Shown: positions 1 to 9,060 of the stretch, in pieces
Position numbering within the stretch: the first letter of the stretch is position 1
How the letters are laid out: every line of letters begins with the position of its first letter
NCBI GenBank assembly: GCA_015099395.1
Contig: AP024096.1
Coordinates: 7,419,485 to 7,483,484 of the forward strand
Reading direction: 5' to 3'
DNA length: 64,000 bases
Source: Ktedonobacteria bacterium brp13
Lineage (GTDB): Bacteria; Chloroflexota; Ktedonobacteria; Ktedonobacterales; Ktedonobacteraceae
Position numbers and translations under genes: made by a program
Notes under the pieces: model-generated
What the model was told of the DNA's origin: nothing
Seen by the model: only the letters and a program-made list of their open reading frames with translations
Databases searched by the model: none

Positions 1-1647
1 CGCTGTCGAAGCAAACGGGTCGGAGGTGGTGGGCCAAACAACGGCGCTGACTTGCCGAGGCTTCCTCGTTGTTGTGGATTCTTGACACTGATCGCGAAGA
101 GAACAGGGACGGCAATGACACGCACGAGCACCATAGACCATGCGTACAGAGCCGTTGCGCTCAGGTCTGCGCTCTTGCAGCGTTAAGGGGTGATCAGCCG
201 GACAGCGTAAGGTGCCATCGGGTTGGAGCACAAAATCGGAGCCAGCAAATCCTTTGGTGAATGATCGATGGGCCCATTGAGGAGGACCATACGCTATGGG
301 TTCAACCACCGCAGCAGGTTCAACCACCGCAGCAGGCTCAACTGATTGAGCTGGGGAAAATTCTGTCACACGCATGGCGGTAGGTGTGAGCTGTTGCCCA
401 AGTTCTAAGCGGAGATTCCACACCCACTGCGAGATGACTTGCCAGCAATCCTGACCGCAGGGCGTGCGAGACACCCAACGATCTGCGTCTTGCTCTTGAT
501 CTTCGTCTGAGAGGACTGTCTCAAACGAGCCACGATGCAGATACAAATGCAGTACATCTGAGGCAAGAAAGGCATATGGTGGCAACGTCGTGTAGAACAG
601 TTCGTAGACCGTCTCGTTGCGGACCACTCCAATGGCCGGTTTGTGATCACCAGCGGGATGAGTGGCAACAAGGAGGCGAATCATAGGCCCTTCTGGGGTG
701 AGTGGCACGGCAAGGCAATCGTAGAGATCGCGAATGGTTCCGCTTTCAGGATGAGTGATCTGCCCATCAGGAGTTGATTGGAGTCGGGTTTGGACTTCTG
801 GTAGATCAAGCCAGGCATACTGTTTGCTCCGTCCAATCACTCCACATTGGCTCGAAAGAATCTCCTGTAACGGAACCGTGTTTCCATACAATCCATCGAC
901 TCTCACGATGACGTGAGAGAGGGGAAGTTCAACTGCCGCCGCATACGCCGTGATGGCCCTCAGGGCTTGTCGCAATTCTTCTCGGTACTTGCCGTTTCCT
1001 GGACCAGAAAAGGTGCCAAGCCATTGATGGGTGTACGGCTGCAACACCGTCGTCCTGGTGCGTCCTACTTGCCCTCTTTTGCGCCCGAAATAGCCTTTGG
1101 CGCAGACGTGATCAAAACGGCGGTGAGGGGCAGGAAGGTCTTGTGTCTGGGGAAGTGCCCGCTGCCGTGCTGTCTGCTTGGTCCCATCGATATCGACCAG
1201 GAGCCAATGATGTCCCAGGCGGTCCCACAGCCCACCCGGTGGAGAACCGAACGTGGATCGTGTCACCAGGTCCTCTTGAAAGAGGAGCCGGAGGGCTTCG
1301 ACACTCGGCTGATCAAAAGCCGCGAGAAAACGGCTGAGGGTGGAATGACAGGGAAGGTCGTTGCGGCCAAAGAGGGCCATAAAGGTGGAAGCAAAGGGAC
1401 AAAGGCGCTCATAAAACGCTTTTAAGGTGGGTTCTCCACTCACCGCATAGCCGATGAGGACGACGACAAAGTCAATCGTGTCGTAGTGGCCAAACCGAGC
1501 GCGGGCAAACTGCACCCGTTGCTGGATGGCATCCAGAACGCCCAACTGAGTAAGCACATGAGCAAGAACGGTCACCTCACCAAACCATGAGGGCGTAGTG
1601 GGAACAGACGAAGGCGCAATCTGGATTTTTACAGAAGAATGCGTCAT
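1..1647 (-). CDS. DDE transposase, 3' end beyond the window edge
   Basis: An uninterrupted reading frame of 549 codons runs from an ATG at 1647 off the left edge, so the C-terminus is missing. The start is supported by AAGGAGG about 13 nt upstream. Three acidic positions fit a DDE transposase: D in LLVDIDGTKQ, D in VRVDGLYG and E in LHRGSFETVLSDED. Near the visible end a cysteine/histidine cluster (RCPADHPL, then CHCRPCSLRDQC) suggests a zinc-binding module, as seen near the C-terminus of several IS transposases. A VEPAAV direct repeat sits in the linker. The IS family was not settled from sequence alone; an IS4/IS1182-like or unclassified family is likely. Its leader forms a hairpin that covers the ribosome binding site. 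Confidence 0.85.
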   Translation of the reverse strand, partial: MTHSSVKIQIAPSSVPTTPSWFGEVTVLAHVLTQLGVLDAIQQRVQFARARFGHYDTIDFVVVLIGYAVSGEPTLKAFYERLCPFASTFMALFGRNDLPCHSTLSRFLAAFDQPSVEALRLLFQEDLVTRSTFGSPPGGLWDRLGHHWLLVDIDGTKQTARQRALPQTQDLPAPHRRFDHVCAKGYFGRKRGQVGRTRTTVLQPYTHQWLGTFSGPGNGKYREELRQALRAITAYAAAVELPLSHVIVRVDGLYGNTVPLQEILSSQCGVIGRSKQYAWLDLPEVQTRLQSTPDGQITHPESGTIRDLYDCLAVPLTPEGPMIRLLVATHPAGDHKPAIGVVRNETVYELFYTTLPPYAFLASDVLHLYLHRGSFETVLSDEDQEQDADRWVSRTPCGQDCWQVISQWVWNLRLELGQQLTPTAMRVTEFSPAQSVEPAAVVEPAAVVEPIAYGPPQWAHRSFTKGFAGSDFVLQPDGTLRCPADHPLTLQERRPERNGSVRMVYGARACHCRPCSLRDQCQESTTTRKPRQVSAVVWPTTSDPFASTA

Positions 1648-1655
1648 ACTGGTTG

Positions 1656-1706
1656 TGTGTCCTCCTTATTGGAAATACTTGTTTTTCTTTCTTATAAGGA
1701 GACACA
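1656..1706 (-). promoter_or_regulatory. hairpin sequestering the transposase ribosome binding site
   Basis: The arms 1656-1669 and 1694-1706 are complementary over 13 bp with a one-base bulge. In the minus-strand transcript the 3' arm contains the AAGGAGG of the transposase gene. Folding would hide the SD in read-through transcripts entering from outside the element. This is the known protection used by IS10, IS50 and IS200. The function here is inferred from structure only. Confidence 0.5.
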
Positions 1707-1755
1707 TTTTTGTCTTTTTTACAATATTTTTCTCATTTCTCTCTGTTACTATGCT

Positions 1756-2451
1756 CTATGCTGCTCGCTTGTTGTCATCTCGTTGCGCATATCGTGGGCT
1801 TCTGAACCAGGAATGTCTTGGGTGCGGGGGAGGTTGAGGCCCCTGATGCCCCTGACGCTCCTGGTTCTCAAGCAGCTTCTGGTGCTCTTGGTTCTCAAGC
1901 ATTTGGAAGAATGCCTGTTCCTCGCGCTCTGCGTCGTGGGTATCGAGTTGGCGTTGAATCGCTGCAATAACTGCCTCTTCAATACTTCGGTATCCTTCGT
2001 CATGAAGATCATCCCAGCGCCACTGCCAGGGTTTCTCTTGCTCTTCGGCAAGCACGTTTTGATAGATCTGGAGGCCTTGCATGTAGAGCCACTGTCGGAA
2101 ATGAGGCCATTGTTGTAACTCTTCCTCCGAACTCGGTGGAAGAAAGCGTGGCTGACCCGCATGGAGCCATGCAGGATCGATCTCATCGAGGAACCCTGCT
2201 CGTAGTTTCCACCGTTCCTGATGAGATTGATACATCTCGTGGGTGGTGTCGATCAGGTAGCGAGTGCTTCCTGCTTCGCCATCCTCTTTTTTTACCCACG
2301 CTTCGTTGTTGGCTATGGCTCTTCGAACCGCAGAGCGAACAGCATCACGAGGGATCTCAAGGAAATGACTGATCTGCGTGATGGTGGCCCATTGGGGCAG
2401 TTCTGTCGGTGGTTGATCGGGTTGATCGTCAAAAAAAGCGCATTTGGTCAT
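1756..2451 (-). CDS. winged-helix-like hypothetical protein
   Basis: 231 codons starting at MTKCAFFDD. This ATG is preferred over one 33 nt upstream because AAGGAG lies about 10 nt before it. Residues about 20-70 look like a helix-turn-helix or winged-helix segment: a TITQISHFLEIPRDAVRSAV stretch followed by a charged wing. The C-terminal half is Glu/Gln-rich and probably helical, and the tail is Pro/His-rich. The gene lies 139 nt downstream of, and in the same direction as, the replication-relaxation/WD40 gene and is probably cotranscribed with it. No family is recognised. A DNA-binding role in an integrated plasmid-like module is a guess from context. Confidence 0.7.
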   Translation of the reverse strand: MTKCAFFDDQPDQPPTELPQWATITQISHFLEIPRDAVRSAVRRAIANNEAWVKKEDGEAGSTRYLIDTTHEMYQSHQERWKLRAGFLDEIDPAWLHAGQPRFLPPSSEEELQQWPHFRQWLYMQGLQIYQNVLAEEQEKPWQWRWDDLHDEGYRSIEEAVIAAIQRQLDTHDAEREEQAFFQMLENQEHQKLLENQERQGHQGPQPPPHPRHSWFRSPRYAQRDDNKRAA

Positions 2452-2589
2452 GAGAGATTTCTCCTTGTCGCAGAGATGAAACATCGGTAGTGTCTGTGTT
2501 CTGGTGAGAGAAGGAAAGAAAGGCTACTTGGTTCTTGCCTGGTGGACCGCGAATCCCAGTGGCCCATGACCACGGGTCGCACTGTGTTC

Positions 2590-4173
2590 TCATAGAAAGC
2601 CTCCTGCAGCATAAATCTGGACGGTCCCGTCGTTGCTTGCTGATGCGAGCATGGTGCTGTCAGGGGACCACGCAAGACTGGTGATCGCATCTGTGTGGCC
2701 CTGATAGATCTGTTGCAAGCAGCCAGTAGGGATATGCCACACCTGTACACAGGAATCGCTTCCTGCACAGGCGAGCCGTGTTCCGTCAGGAGACCAGGCC
2801 AAGATGCCTATCGCGCTGAAACGACTCCAGATGGTGCGCCGCTGTTTGCCGGTGGTCGCATCCCAGATCCGAATCACGTGGGTATTGGCTGCTGATGCGA
2901 GCAGTTGGCTATCAGCAGACCAGGTCAGTGCCTGCGCAGCGCTGCGATGCCTTTTAAATGTACGGAGAAGGTTTCCTGTGATAGGATTGAAGAGGCACAC
3001 GACGCTGTCATTTCCTCCGATAGCGAGCCGTGTTCCGTCAGGAGACCAGGCCAATGCCTCGGCTCCATGAACACAGTGGATGCCCCATCTGAACGCGTTT
3101 TGACGGACATCGTGGAATTGAATGAGGCCGGTAGATGAGCACCAGACAACGAGATCATCCTGTTGTGGTGACCACGCCAGTCCCGTGATTTTTTCCGTGT
3201 CCTCAACGCCGATCAATGCTTCCTTCCCTTCTCCTGTCCACACTGAGATTCCTCCTTCTTCATCCCCTAGCGCAATCCACGACCCATCGCGGGACCACGC
3301 AATGGCGGAGGGAGATGCTGGAATGGGGACGCAGAACTGCTTGGTTCCCGTGGTTGCGTGCCAGACCTGTACTTCTTCTCCAACGGAGGCGAGACGCGAT
3401 CCATCAGGCGACCAGGCGAGGGCGCGAACCGGGGCGTGATGTCCGCGATACACAAAGGGATGCTGCCATGGATAGGAGAAGATAGCGATGCTACGTGCCA
3501 GCACTTCTACTCCGCTGTCAGCAATCCTGTCTCTGGCTGCTCGAAGTCGCTTCGCTGTATCCGTGGTAGTGGCGTAATACCAGAGGGCGACATAGGAGGG
3601 GGTTCCAGTACTCGTTGCTTGCTCAAGCTGCTGACGCATCTGCTCCGTTATTTGTTCTTCTGTTTCTGTGAGGCGACAGACCACATGAATCGCGATACAT
3701 TCGCCTGTATCAGTAAGAAGCTTTGCCGTTGGAACTGGGTGCGTCTGGCAGGTCGGTGTGGTGCGAAGGTGCTGTTGGCTTATCCAGTGTGCTTGTGGCT
3801 GATACTCTAGCAGGAGGCGGACTTCACTTATGGCGTAAAGGAATGGGAGGGTCTTGCGAGCCGGGTGTTTCCATGGTGACGCATTGCCGAGCATCTGCCA
3901 CCCTTTTTTCGTGAGCCAGATCCAAGGCTCGCTTTTCCCAAAATGGTGCAGATGCAGAAGGCCTGCACGTTGAAAGTGCTCAACCAGATTGTGCGCCGTA
4001 CTTTTTTGCGGTGCTTGGCACGTGCTGTCTGACGTTGCTTCCAGGAGCATGATGAAATGTGGGACCTGATCGAGACGGAGTGCTCGTTGCTGGCCTACGA
4101 GTGTCAAGAAGGAGAGATCACGTGGAGTCCAATGCCTCTGATGCTTTTCTGGTGGTTTCTCTTGCCTCATCAT
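2590..4173 (-). CDS. replication-relaxation-like domain fused to a seven-blade WD40 propeller
   Basis: 527 codons with AGGAG 11 nt before the ATG. Residues about 1-237 resemble the replication-relaxation (Replic_Relax) family: an N-terminal winged-helix region (LTLVGQQRALRLDQVPHFI, then AGLLHLHHF and WIWLTKKGW) followed by an alpha/beta part. Residues about 240-527 hold seven WD40 repeats, each with an AWSPDG-like strand (GHHAPVRALAWSPDG first, GHTDAITSLAWSPDS last), enough to close one propeller. Replic_Relax proteins are linked to replication or mobilisation of plasmids and ICEs; WD40 propellers are protein-binding platforms. The fusion suggests a DNA-linked factor with a protein-interaction surface. 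The N-terminal assignment is by pattern and weaker than the WD40 call. Confidence 0.85.
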   Translation of the reverse strand: MMRQEKPPEKHQRHWTPRDLSFLTLVGQQRALRLDQVPHFIMLLEATSDSTCQAPQKSTAHNLVEHFQRAGLLHLHHFGKSEPWIWLTKKGWQMLGNASPWKHPARKTLPFLYAISEVRLLLEYQPQAHWISQQHLRTTPTCQTHPVPTAKLLTDTGECIAIHVVCRLTETEEQITEQMRQQLEQATSTGTPSYVALWYYATTTDTAKRLRAARDRIADSGVEVLARSIAIFSYPWQHPFVYRGHHAPVRALAWSPDGSRLASVGEEVQVWHATTGTKQFCVPIPASPSAIAWSRDGSWIALGDEEGGISVWTGEGKEALIGVEDTEKITGLAWSPQQDDLVVWCSSTGLIQFHDVRQNAFRWGIHCVHGAEALAWSPDGTRLAIGGNDSVVCLFNPITGNLLRTFKRHRSAAQALTWSADSQLLASAANTHVIRIWDATTGKQRRTIWSRFSAIGILAWSPDGTRLACAGSDSCVQVWHIPTGCLQQIYQGHTDAITSLAWSPDSTMLASASNDGTVQIYAAGGFL

Positions 4174-4567
4174 AGTTGGGTTTACTCCTATCTTGTATCA
4201 AGATGGTTATCTGCATGGTGGACATCATTCCTACTGTTTCCTCATCACCAGCATAGAAAATTGCCACCGTGAGAGGAGAGGGAGAGGCGGGGGAGGTACG
4301 CAGGGAGAGGAGAGGTAGAAAGGAGGAGGAAAGGGGAGGTAGGGAGGGAGAGGAGGAAGAAGTGCCTTTCGTCTGTCATTACAGAAGGAGTGAGACACGT
4401 CTTTCTCAGCATTGCTTCCTGCCTCCTTGTCCCTTTCCATTGGCTTCCTCGAAGAACGACTGGTAGCCATTTTTGTCTAGAAGGTCGTAAGCGGTGAGAG
4501 AATCGTCTATGCTTTGAGAGAGACGCGAAAAGTAGCGAAGATTGTGCGCATCGTGAGGAGGTGGTGT
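4174..4567. other. divergent intergenic region with a polypurine tract
   Basis: This region separates the WD40 gene (minus strand) from the kinase gene (plus strand) and must hold both promoters, though none is obvious. Positions 4271-4361 are almost pure A/G on the plus strand, with only a handful of pyrimidines in about 90 bases. Such a tract could form an intramolecular triplex or stiffen the DNA. Confidence 0.6.
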
Positions 4568-6112
4568 ATGTATACGGGCCAACGGTTTGGAAATTATCGT
4601 CTGATGCATCTCGTTGGGCGCGGTGGATTTGCCGACGTCTATCTTGGCGAACATGTTTATTTAAAAACACAGGCGGCGGTCAAGGTTTTAACGGCACGTT
4701 TTGCTGAAGAAGAGATTGCGCAATTTCGTAATGAAGCACGGCTGATAATGGGTATGGATCATCCTCATATTATTCGCATTCTCGAATTTGGGATGCAAGG
4801 GAAGGTACCTTTTCTTGTGATGCCCTACGCTTCTCAAGGATCTCTTCGAAGCATCTATCCAAAGGGAAGTTGTTTGCAACTTCATCAAGTCGTCTCTTAC
4901 GTCGGACAGGTCTCATCTGCACTTCAGTATATTCATGACCGTAAATTTATCCATCGCGATGTCAAACCAGAGAATATGTTAGTGACTCAGGGGAATGCCA
5001 TCGCACTCAGTGACTTTGGGATTGCTGTGATGGCTCACAGTGAGCGTTCTTTGCGCCAGACAGAGCATATTGGAGGGACGGGTATCTATATGGCTCCTGA
5101 GTTGTTTGACGGCAAGCCACGTACCGCCAGTGATCAATATGCTCTTGCTATCGTGGCCTACGAATGGCTCACGGGTGCTCCCCCATTTTGCGGCTCGCTT
5201 ACCCAGTTGGCATACCAGCATGCACTGGTTTCGCCACAGCCACTACGCGATCAGATACGTGTTTCACTTCAGGTTGAACGTGTTATCCTGAGGGCGCTGA
5301 TGAAAGGCCCCCTGGCGCGTTTCTCTACTGTGCAGGACTTTGCGCGTGCATTGGAGGAGGCAAGTCATGCTGAAAAGATTGACCAGTCAGGCAAGGTGCG
5401 TGTTCCATCATTCGGAGGGCAAACTCCTGCCTTGGTTTCAAAGGGACAAGCATCTTGTAGTATTTCCGGATCGCTTGTCCACTCCGAGTATCTTTTCTCT
5501 GTTCCTCCTGCGTTACAGCCAATGCATGCGCCTACAAAGCCTGCTGCATCTAAATCTCTCTCAGTCTCCTTGCCTCACACGCAATCTTCCGTTTCTCTTC
5601 GGTCCTTGTCTAAAGCAAAAAAACCATGGTTCTTGCCTGTTGTCTTGATGATTGGAGTGCTTCTTCTTCTTGGTAGTGCTACAGTGGGCATGGAAACAGT
5701 CCTTACCAATGTCTTACTCCAGACGAGTGGACCTAGTACGGCAGGTAACAATGACAAGGGAATGGTCGTCTCCTCATTTTTAAGCGAAGTGGCACGACGA
5801 GAGTATAACCAAGCGTATACTCGTCTCGGCAGTTCTTTGTTGCTCGTGACAACAGTGATGGATTTTACGAGACAAGTACAAGCCGATGAGCGTTGTTATG
5901 GCATGGTGATGAACTACAGTGAAGTTGCTCATAGCGAAAAGATGCAAAATGGAGATCTCAGTGTTGTTTATACTCTTACACGCAGCAAGTTTCCACGATC
6001 CTATACACTGAGCTTTACGGTTCAGCAAGATTTTGGGAGCAGCGATTGGCTGATTTCAAGCTATGGAGTGCAGAGCGACAGTGACTTAGGGCCTGCTCTT
6101 CCCACGTGTTAG
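4568..6112 (+). CDS. transmembrane serine/threonine protein kinase
   Basis: 515 codons. The chosen ATG (MYTGQRFGNYRL) has GAGGAGG about 8 nt upstream; a more upstream in-frame start lacks this. Residues 10-265 form a Hanks-type kinase domain: glycine loop GRGGFADV (17-24), ATP-binding K39 in AVKVL, catalytic HRDVKPEN (HRD at 129-131), DFG at 149-151 and GTGIYMAPE in the activation segment. A Ser/Pro-rich linker leads to one transmembrane helix (about 353-373) and an extracytoplasmic domain of about 135 residues with no recognised fold. This is a PknB-like receptor-kinase topology without PASTA repeats. All catalytic residues are present. The gene appears monocistronic. Confidence 0.93.
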   Translation: MYTGQRFGNYRLMHLVGRGGFADVYLGEHVYLKTQAAVKVLTARFAEEEIAQFRNEARLIMGMDHPHIIRILEFGMQGKVPFLVMPYASQGSLRSIYPKGSCLQLHQVVSYVGQVSSALQYIHDRKFIHRDVKPENMLVTQGNAIALSDFGIAVMAHSERSLRQTEHIGGTGIYMAPELFDGKPRTASDQYALAIVAYEWLTGAPPFCGSLTQLAYQHALVSPQPLRDQIRVSLQVERVILRALMKGPLARFSTVQDFARALEEASHAEKIDQSGKVRVPSFGGQTPALVSKGQASCSISGSLVHSEYLFSVPPALQPMHAPTKPAASKSLSVSLPHTQSSVSLRSLSKAKKPWFLPVVLMIGVLLLLGSATVGMETVLTNVLLQTSGPSTAGNNDKGMVVSSFLSEVARREYNQAYTRLGSSLLLVTTVMDFTRQVQADERCYGMVMNYSEVAHSEKMQNGDLSVVYTLTRSKFPRSYTLSFTVQQDFGSSDWLISSYGVQSDSDLGPALPTC

Positions 6113-6259
6113 ATGGCTTGTTTTCAAGGGCGATGCGTGCTAAAGGAAGCAATCAATGAGCTCAAGACCACTATACATGTATCCAGGCAATAGCTCCGAG
6201 GATAGGTTTCCTAATTAGACGTAGCAATAAATCCCCTCCACAAGCCATTCCATGACATC

Positions 6260-6484
6260 TCAATCCTCTATGAAGTGTCGGTGTCCACGGTGTAATTTCA
6301 GTAATTCCTGATATTTCTGAAACCAGGTGTGAAGCGGCTTTAGACATACGGAACGTCCAAGTAATCTGTCTTTTTGGACCGGAAGACTTGGAGACTGTGT
6401 GTAAAGGTAGTCGCGCATTGCTCTGCGAGAGGTTTGATGAAATTTATGTTGTTGTTGCTCAATACTCTTTTTAAGCTGCCTCAA
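6260..6484 (-). CDS. short open frame, possibly a gene fragment
   Basis: 74 codons rich in Gln, Lys and His at the N-terminus with a plausible aromatic core (HTWFQKYQELLKLHRGHRHF). No family is recognised and no clear ribosome binding site was found. It may be a small gene or the residue of a mobile element. The rest of 6113-6592 shows nothing else. Confidence 0.25.
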   Translation of the reverse strand: MRQLKKSIEQQQHKFHQTSRRAMRDYLYTQSPSLPVQKDRLLGRSVCLKPLHTWFQKYQELLKLHRGHRHFIED

Positions 6485-6592
6485 ACCACTTTACTCACAG
6501 TCTCTTATACATTGTTTGTATATTGGTTTTTCTCGGTATTTTAAAATTGGTAATAATTTAACCTCCATGTTTGCTATGACATTTGGTTCATT

Positions 6593-7435
6593 TTATTGCG
6601 ACTGTTTGTTTGTCTGTATCGCCTGTACAAATTTCACAATATCATCACCGTCTATCAGTGATATATTATGTTTGTTTGCAAGATCAATTGCCGGTTGCGT
6701 GAATTTAGAGGTGGTTACAAAGATACCTTTTTGAACCTTGTGGTGAACGTGTATCATGCCAATAAATGTTTGAATACTAGGAGATCCAATCATATTCCCT
6801 GGTGCATACCTTTTACACTGTATAATCACTTTTTCGTTATGGGAATCAAGTCCAATAAGGTCTGCTCCGAGGTCTCCACTTCCCCCAACGTGTTGTACGT
6901 TATGAAGGCCGCCAATTTGTTCCAGGATTTTTCCTGTAAGTTTCTCAAACTCTCTCGGAGTCAATACCAAAATGTCATTTAGTGACTTGAGGCGAGCGAT
7001 CCTCTCGCGTTCTAGTATTTGTTGTCGCATTTCATTTTCTAGTATTTGTTGTCGTATTTTCTGTTCATTTTCCTGTATCAATTTTTGCCGTATCTGTTCT
7101 TTTTGCTCGTCATATTGCCGTATCTGTTCTGTTGCTTGTTGTAGAAGTGCCTGTTGTTGCTGTTGCCAAGAAACCATCCGTTGTTTCCCAGCTTGTATTT
7201 TATTAGATCTCCATTTAGAATAAGCGATTGGGATCGCAATTACTCCTAATACAAGAATGCCGCAGCTGGCTTGCCCAATTGGCGAAGAATTTAAATTATT
7301 GAGTATTGCGCTTAGCATTATGATGAGCAATAACCCAAAAAAAATACTTGCCAAACATCCAAAACCATCATTTGTTGACTGCTTGTTAGTACGCCGTTTA
7401 GTACGCTGTCTGTAATATGTTTGCCTTTGTGGCAT
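6593..7435 (-). CDS. membrane-anchored Mrr-type restriction endonuclease
   Basis: 280 codons. Two hydrophobic helices (about 27-47 and 56-75) are followed by a Gln/Glu-rich coiled coil (about 88-150). The C-terminal Mrr_cat domain (about 158-275) carries a PD-(D/E)XK signature: GGSGDLGADLI (D192) and VIIQCKRY (Q206, K208), with a FEKLTGKILEQIGG helix before it. Mrr-family enzymes cleave modified or foreign DNA. The membrane tether and coiled coil place the nuclease at the inner face of the membrane. It lies next to the remnant of a type ISP restriction-modification gene, consistent with a decayed defence region. The ATG lacks a strong SD. Confidence 0.88.
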   Translation of the reverse strand: MPQRQTYYRQRTKRRTNKQSTNDGFGCLASIFFGLLLIIMLSAILNNLNSSPIGQASCGILVLGVIAIPIAYSKWRSNKIQAGKQRMVSWQQQQQALLQQATEQIRQYDEQKEQIRQKLIQENEQKIRQQILENEMRQQILERERIARLKSLNDILVLTPREFEKLTGKILEQIGGLHNVQHVGGSGDLGADLIGLDSHNEKVIIQCKRYAPGNMIGSPSIQTFIGMIHVHHKVQKGIFVTTSKFTQPAIDLANKHNISLIDGDDIVKFVQAIQTNKQSQ

Positions 7436-7547
7436 TTTGTTATTCGCTTTCTATTGATCTTTACAATGCTTTTAATGACTCCGATTTATCAAAGGGGATG
7501 CTATACTCACTGTTTTCTCGGATATAGTCCTCTCTCTACCAAATCCA

Positions 7548-8225
7548 CTACTCGATAGGCCATCCACCATGTTCTTCAATCACGTCATCAATCTGTTCCA
7601 TCAAGGTAATTGTCTCTGCCAGGGCCGCTACAGTACGTTGATAGTGCATGATGTCATTAAACTCTAGCCTTCTATCCTTCCGGTCCTTCAGCTACTTCTG
7701 ACAGACCTGATAACCGCCAACGCGGAACTCCCATACCACTGGAGTGACACCTTTGAAATATTGCTCTTTATTGATCCAGACACGCCCCTTTTCTGGTTCA
7801 TTGGGGTCATGGGTATAGCTTACCTTCTCAACAACATGGTTGCCATTTACTGGATAGCGGGTAGTGATCTTACCAATCTTCTCCAGCAAGTGTAGTTCCA
7901 CTAATCTTTCACCCAGGGCACAAAGCATACGGAAAAGATCAGGATTTGAAGTAAGAGGTAGACGAGGAAAATCACTCTTGAGGAACTCTGCATAACGCTC
8001 ACAATAAGTTGGCGAATGGAAGACAGCGTACAGGTTATTGCGCTCCACAACATAATCAGGTGCGCCGTATTGAATACGTTTCGGCTCGTTTGTTGCATTA
8101 ACCCCTGCTTCAATCTTCTCAAGCAGCGTTCGTAATGTTCATCGATACGTGTGCTCCATTGCCTTACCGTTCTGGTAGTATTCCCCAATTTCATTCAAAT
8201 AATCTTTTAATAACGCCTCGGCCAT
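7548..8225 (-). pseudogene. type ISP restriction-modification enzyme remnant (internal deletion, two stops)
   Basis: Read from the ATG at 8225 (GGGAGGG upstream) to TAG at 7548, one frame of 226 codons shows both ends of a type ISP (single-polypeptide helicase-methylase) enzyme. The N-terminal part has LLKDYLNEIGEYY, an EHTYR motif and NEPKRIQYGAPDYVV. This joins directly to the C-terminal part with NNLYAVFHSPTYCERYAEF, WEFRVGGYQVCQK, then LKDRKDRR and a final helix. The whole nuclease, helicase and methylase core, normally several hundred residues or more, is missing. The reading frame is kept through the deletion but broken by TGA at 8139-8141 and TAG at 7692-7694 (where the family usually has Trp). 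Confidence 0.82.
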
Positions 8226-8485
8226 AGGATTCCCTCCCATGGAGAAATGAATTTATATATTCAGTTGTATTGTTCTTTATAGTTTATCTTATATCTGAAC
8301 TATAGGCAATTAATACCGTATCTGATAGTGTTTCAATATATACCACAATCGAATTATTTTCTTTGGTAACTGCTTCTCTCATCACATCCTTTCGTGCAGC
8401 TACTATCTTCGGTCCTTGTTATGTTTTTATTGCTTGGCCGCTTAATCGTATGGATGTGTTTATATTAGTATACTTGGAGATTATA

Positions 8486-9028
8486 ATGAAGCATATTAAA
8501 GTAATGTTTGTGGCCGTTGCTTTGTGCGTACTTGTCGTGATTCTAGCGGGATGTAGTGATCAGACGGCAGTAGATACTAGTCAGCAAACTCCCGCCCCGA
8601 CCGTAGCTCCGACACCTACCCCGAAGCCTTTGACCATGTCGCAGCGTATACAGCAGGTGGTGAGCAATGCTGGTACAGCAGGTGATCTTAAAAGTACCAC
8701 CTACGATGCAAAAACTAAGTCTGTCGTCTCTACGATCTATTACGCGCAGTTCTGGGACAACGGCACCGCAAAAACCATGATCAAGTCGGACTGCTTCACC
8801 TTCCTGAAAGCCCTCTACACCAGCAACCTCACCTCCGCCTTTAACGATGCAAAGGTTGTTGTGACCAGCAATTTAACAGATGCATATGGAAAGGCCAGCG
8901 TCGGTCCTGTCGGTACATGTGAATTATTCGCTTCTACGGCTAAGAAATTCAATTGGGACAATCTCTACCAGGATACTGCATGGTCTGTCTACGATAACGC
9001 GTGGTACCTGCCGAGCCTGGATAGTTAG
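8486..9028 (+). CDS. secreted lipoprotein of unknown function
   Basis: 180 codons. The start MKHIKVMF is chosen because TTGGAG lies just upstream and a type II signal peptide follows at once: a hydrophobic core, then the lipobox LAGC with the lipidated cysteine at residue 23. A Thr/Pro-rich spacer (about 37-50) leads to a globular domain of about 130 residues with three cysteines. No family is recognised. The gene stands alone and is followed by a hairpin terminator. Confidence 0.82.
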   Translation: MKHIKVMFVAVALCVLVVILAGCSDQTAVDTSQQTPAPTVAPTPTPKPLTMSQRIQQVVSNAGTAGDLKSTTYDAKTKSVVSTIYYAQFWDNGTAKTMIKSDCFTFLKALYTSNLTSAFNDAKVVVTSNLTDAYGKASVGPVGTCELFASTAKKFNWDNLYQDTAWSVYDNAWYLPSLDS

Positions 9029-9060
9029 CGGGTAGTTGCCTCTTTCAATCTCTCAGTGGT

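Noticed and set aside
299..345. Tandem GGTTCAACCACCGCAGCA repeat, CRISPR-like at first sight
   Set aside because: It encodes the VEPAAV repeat in the transposase linker; there are no spacers. No CRISPR array was seen anywhere.
913..1425. 170-codon plus-strand frame
   Set aside because: Antisense to the edge transposase, which has an SD and DDE motifs.
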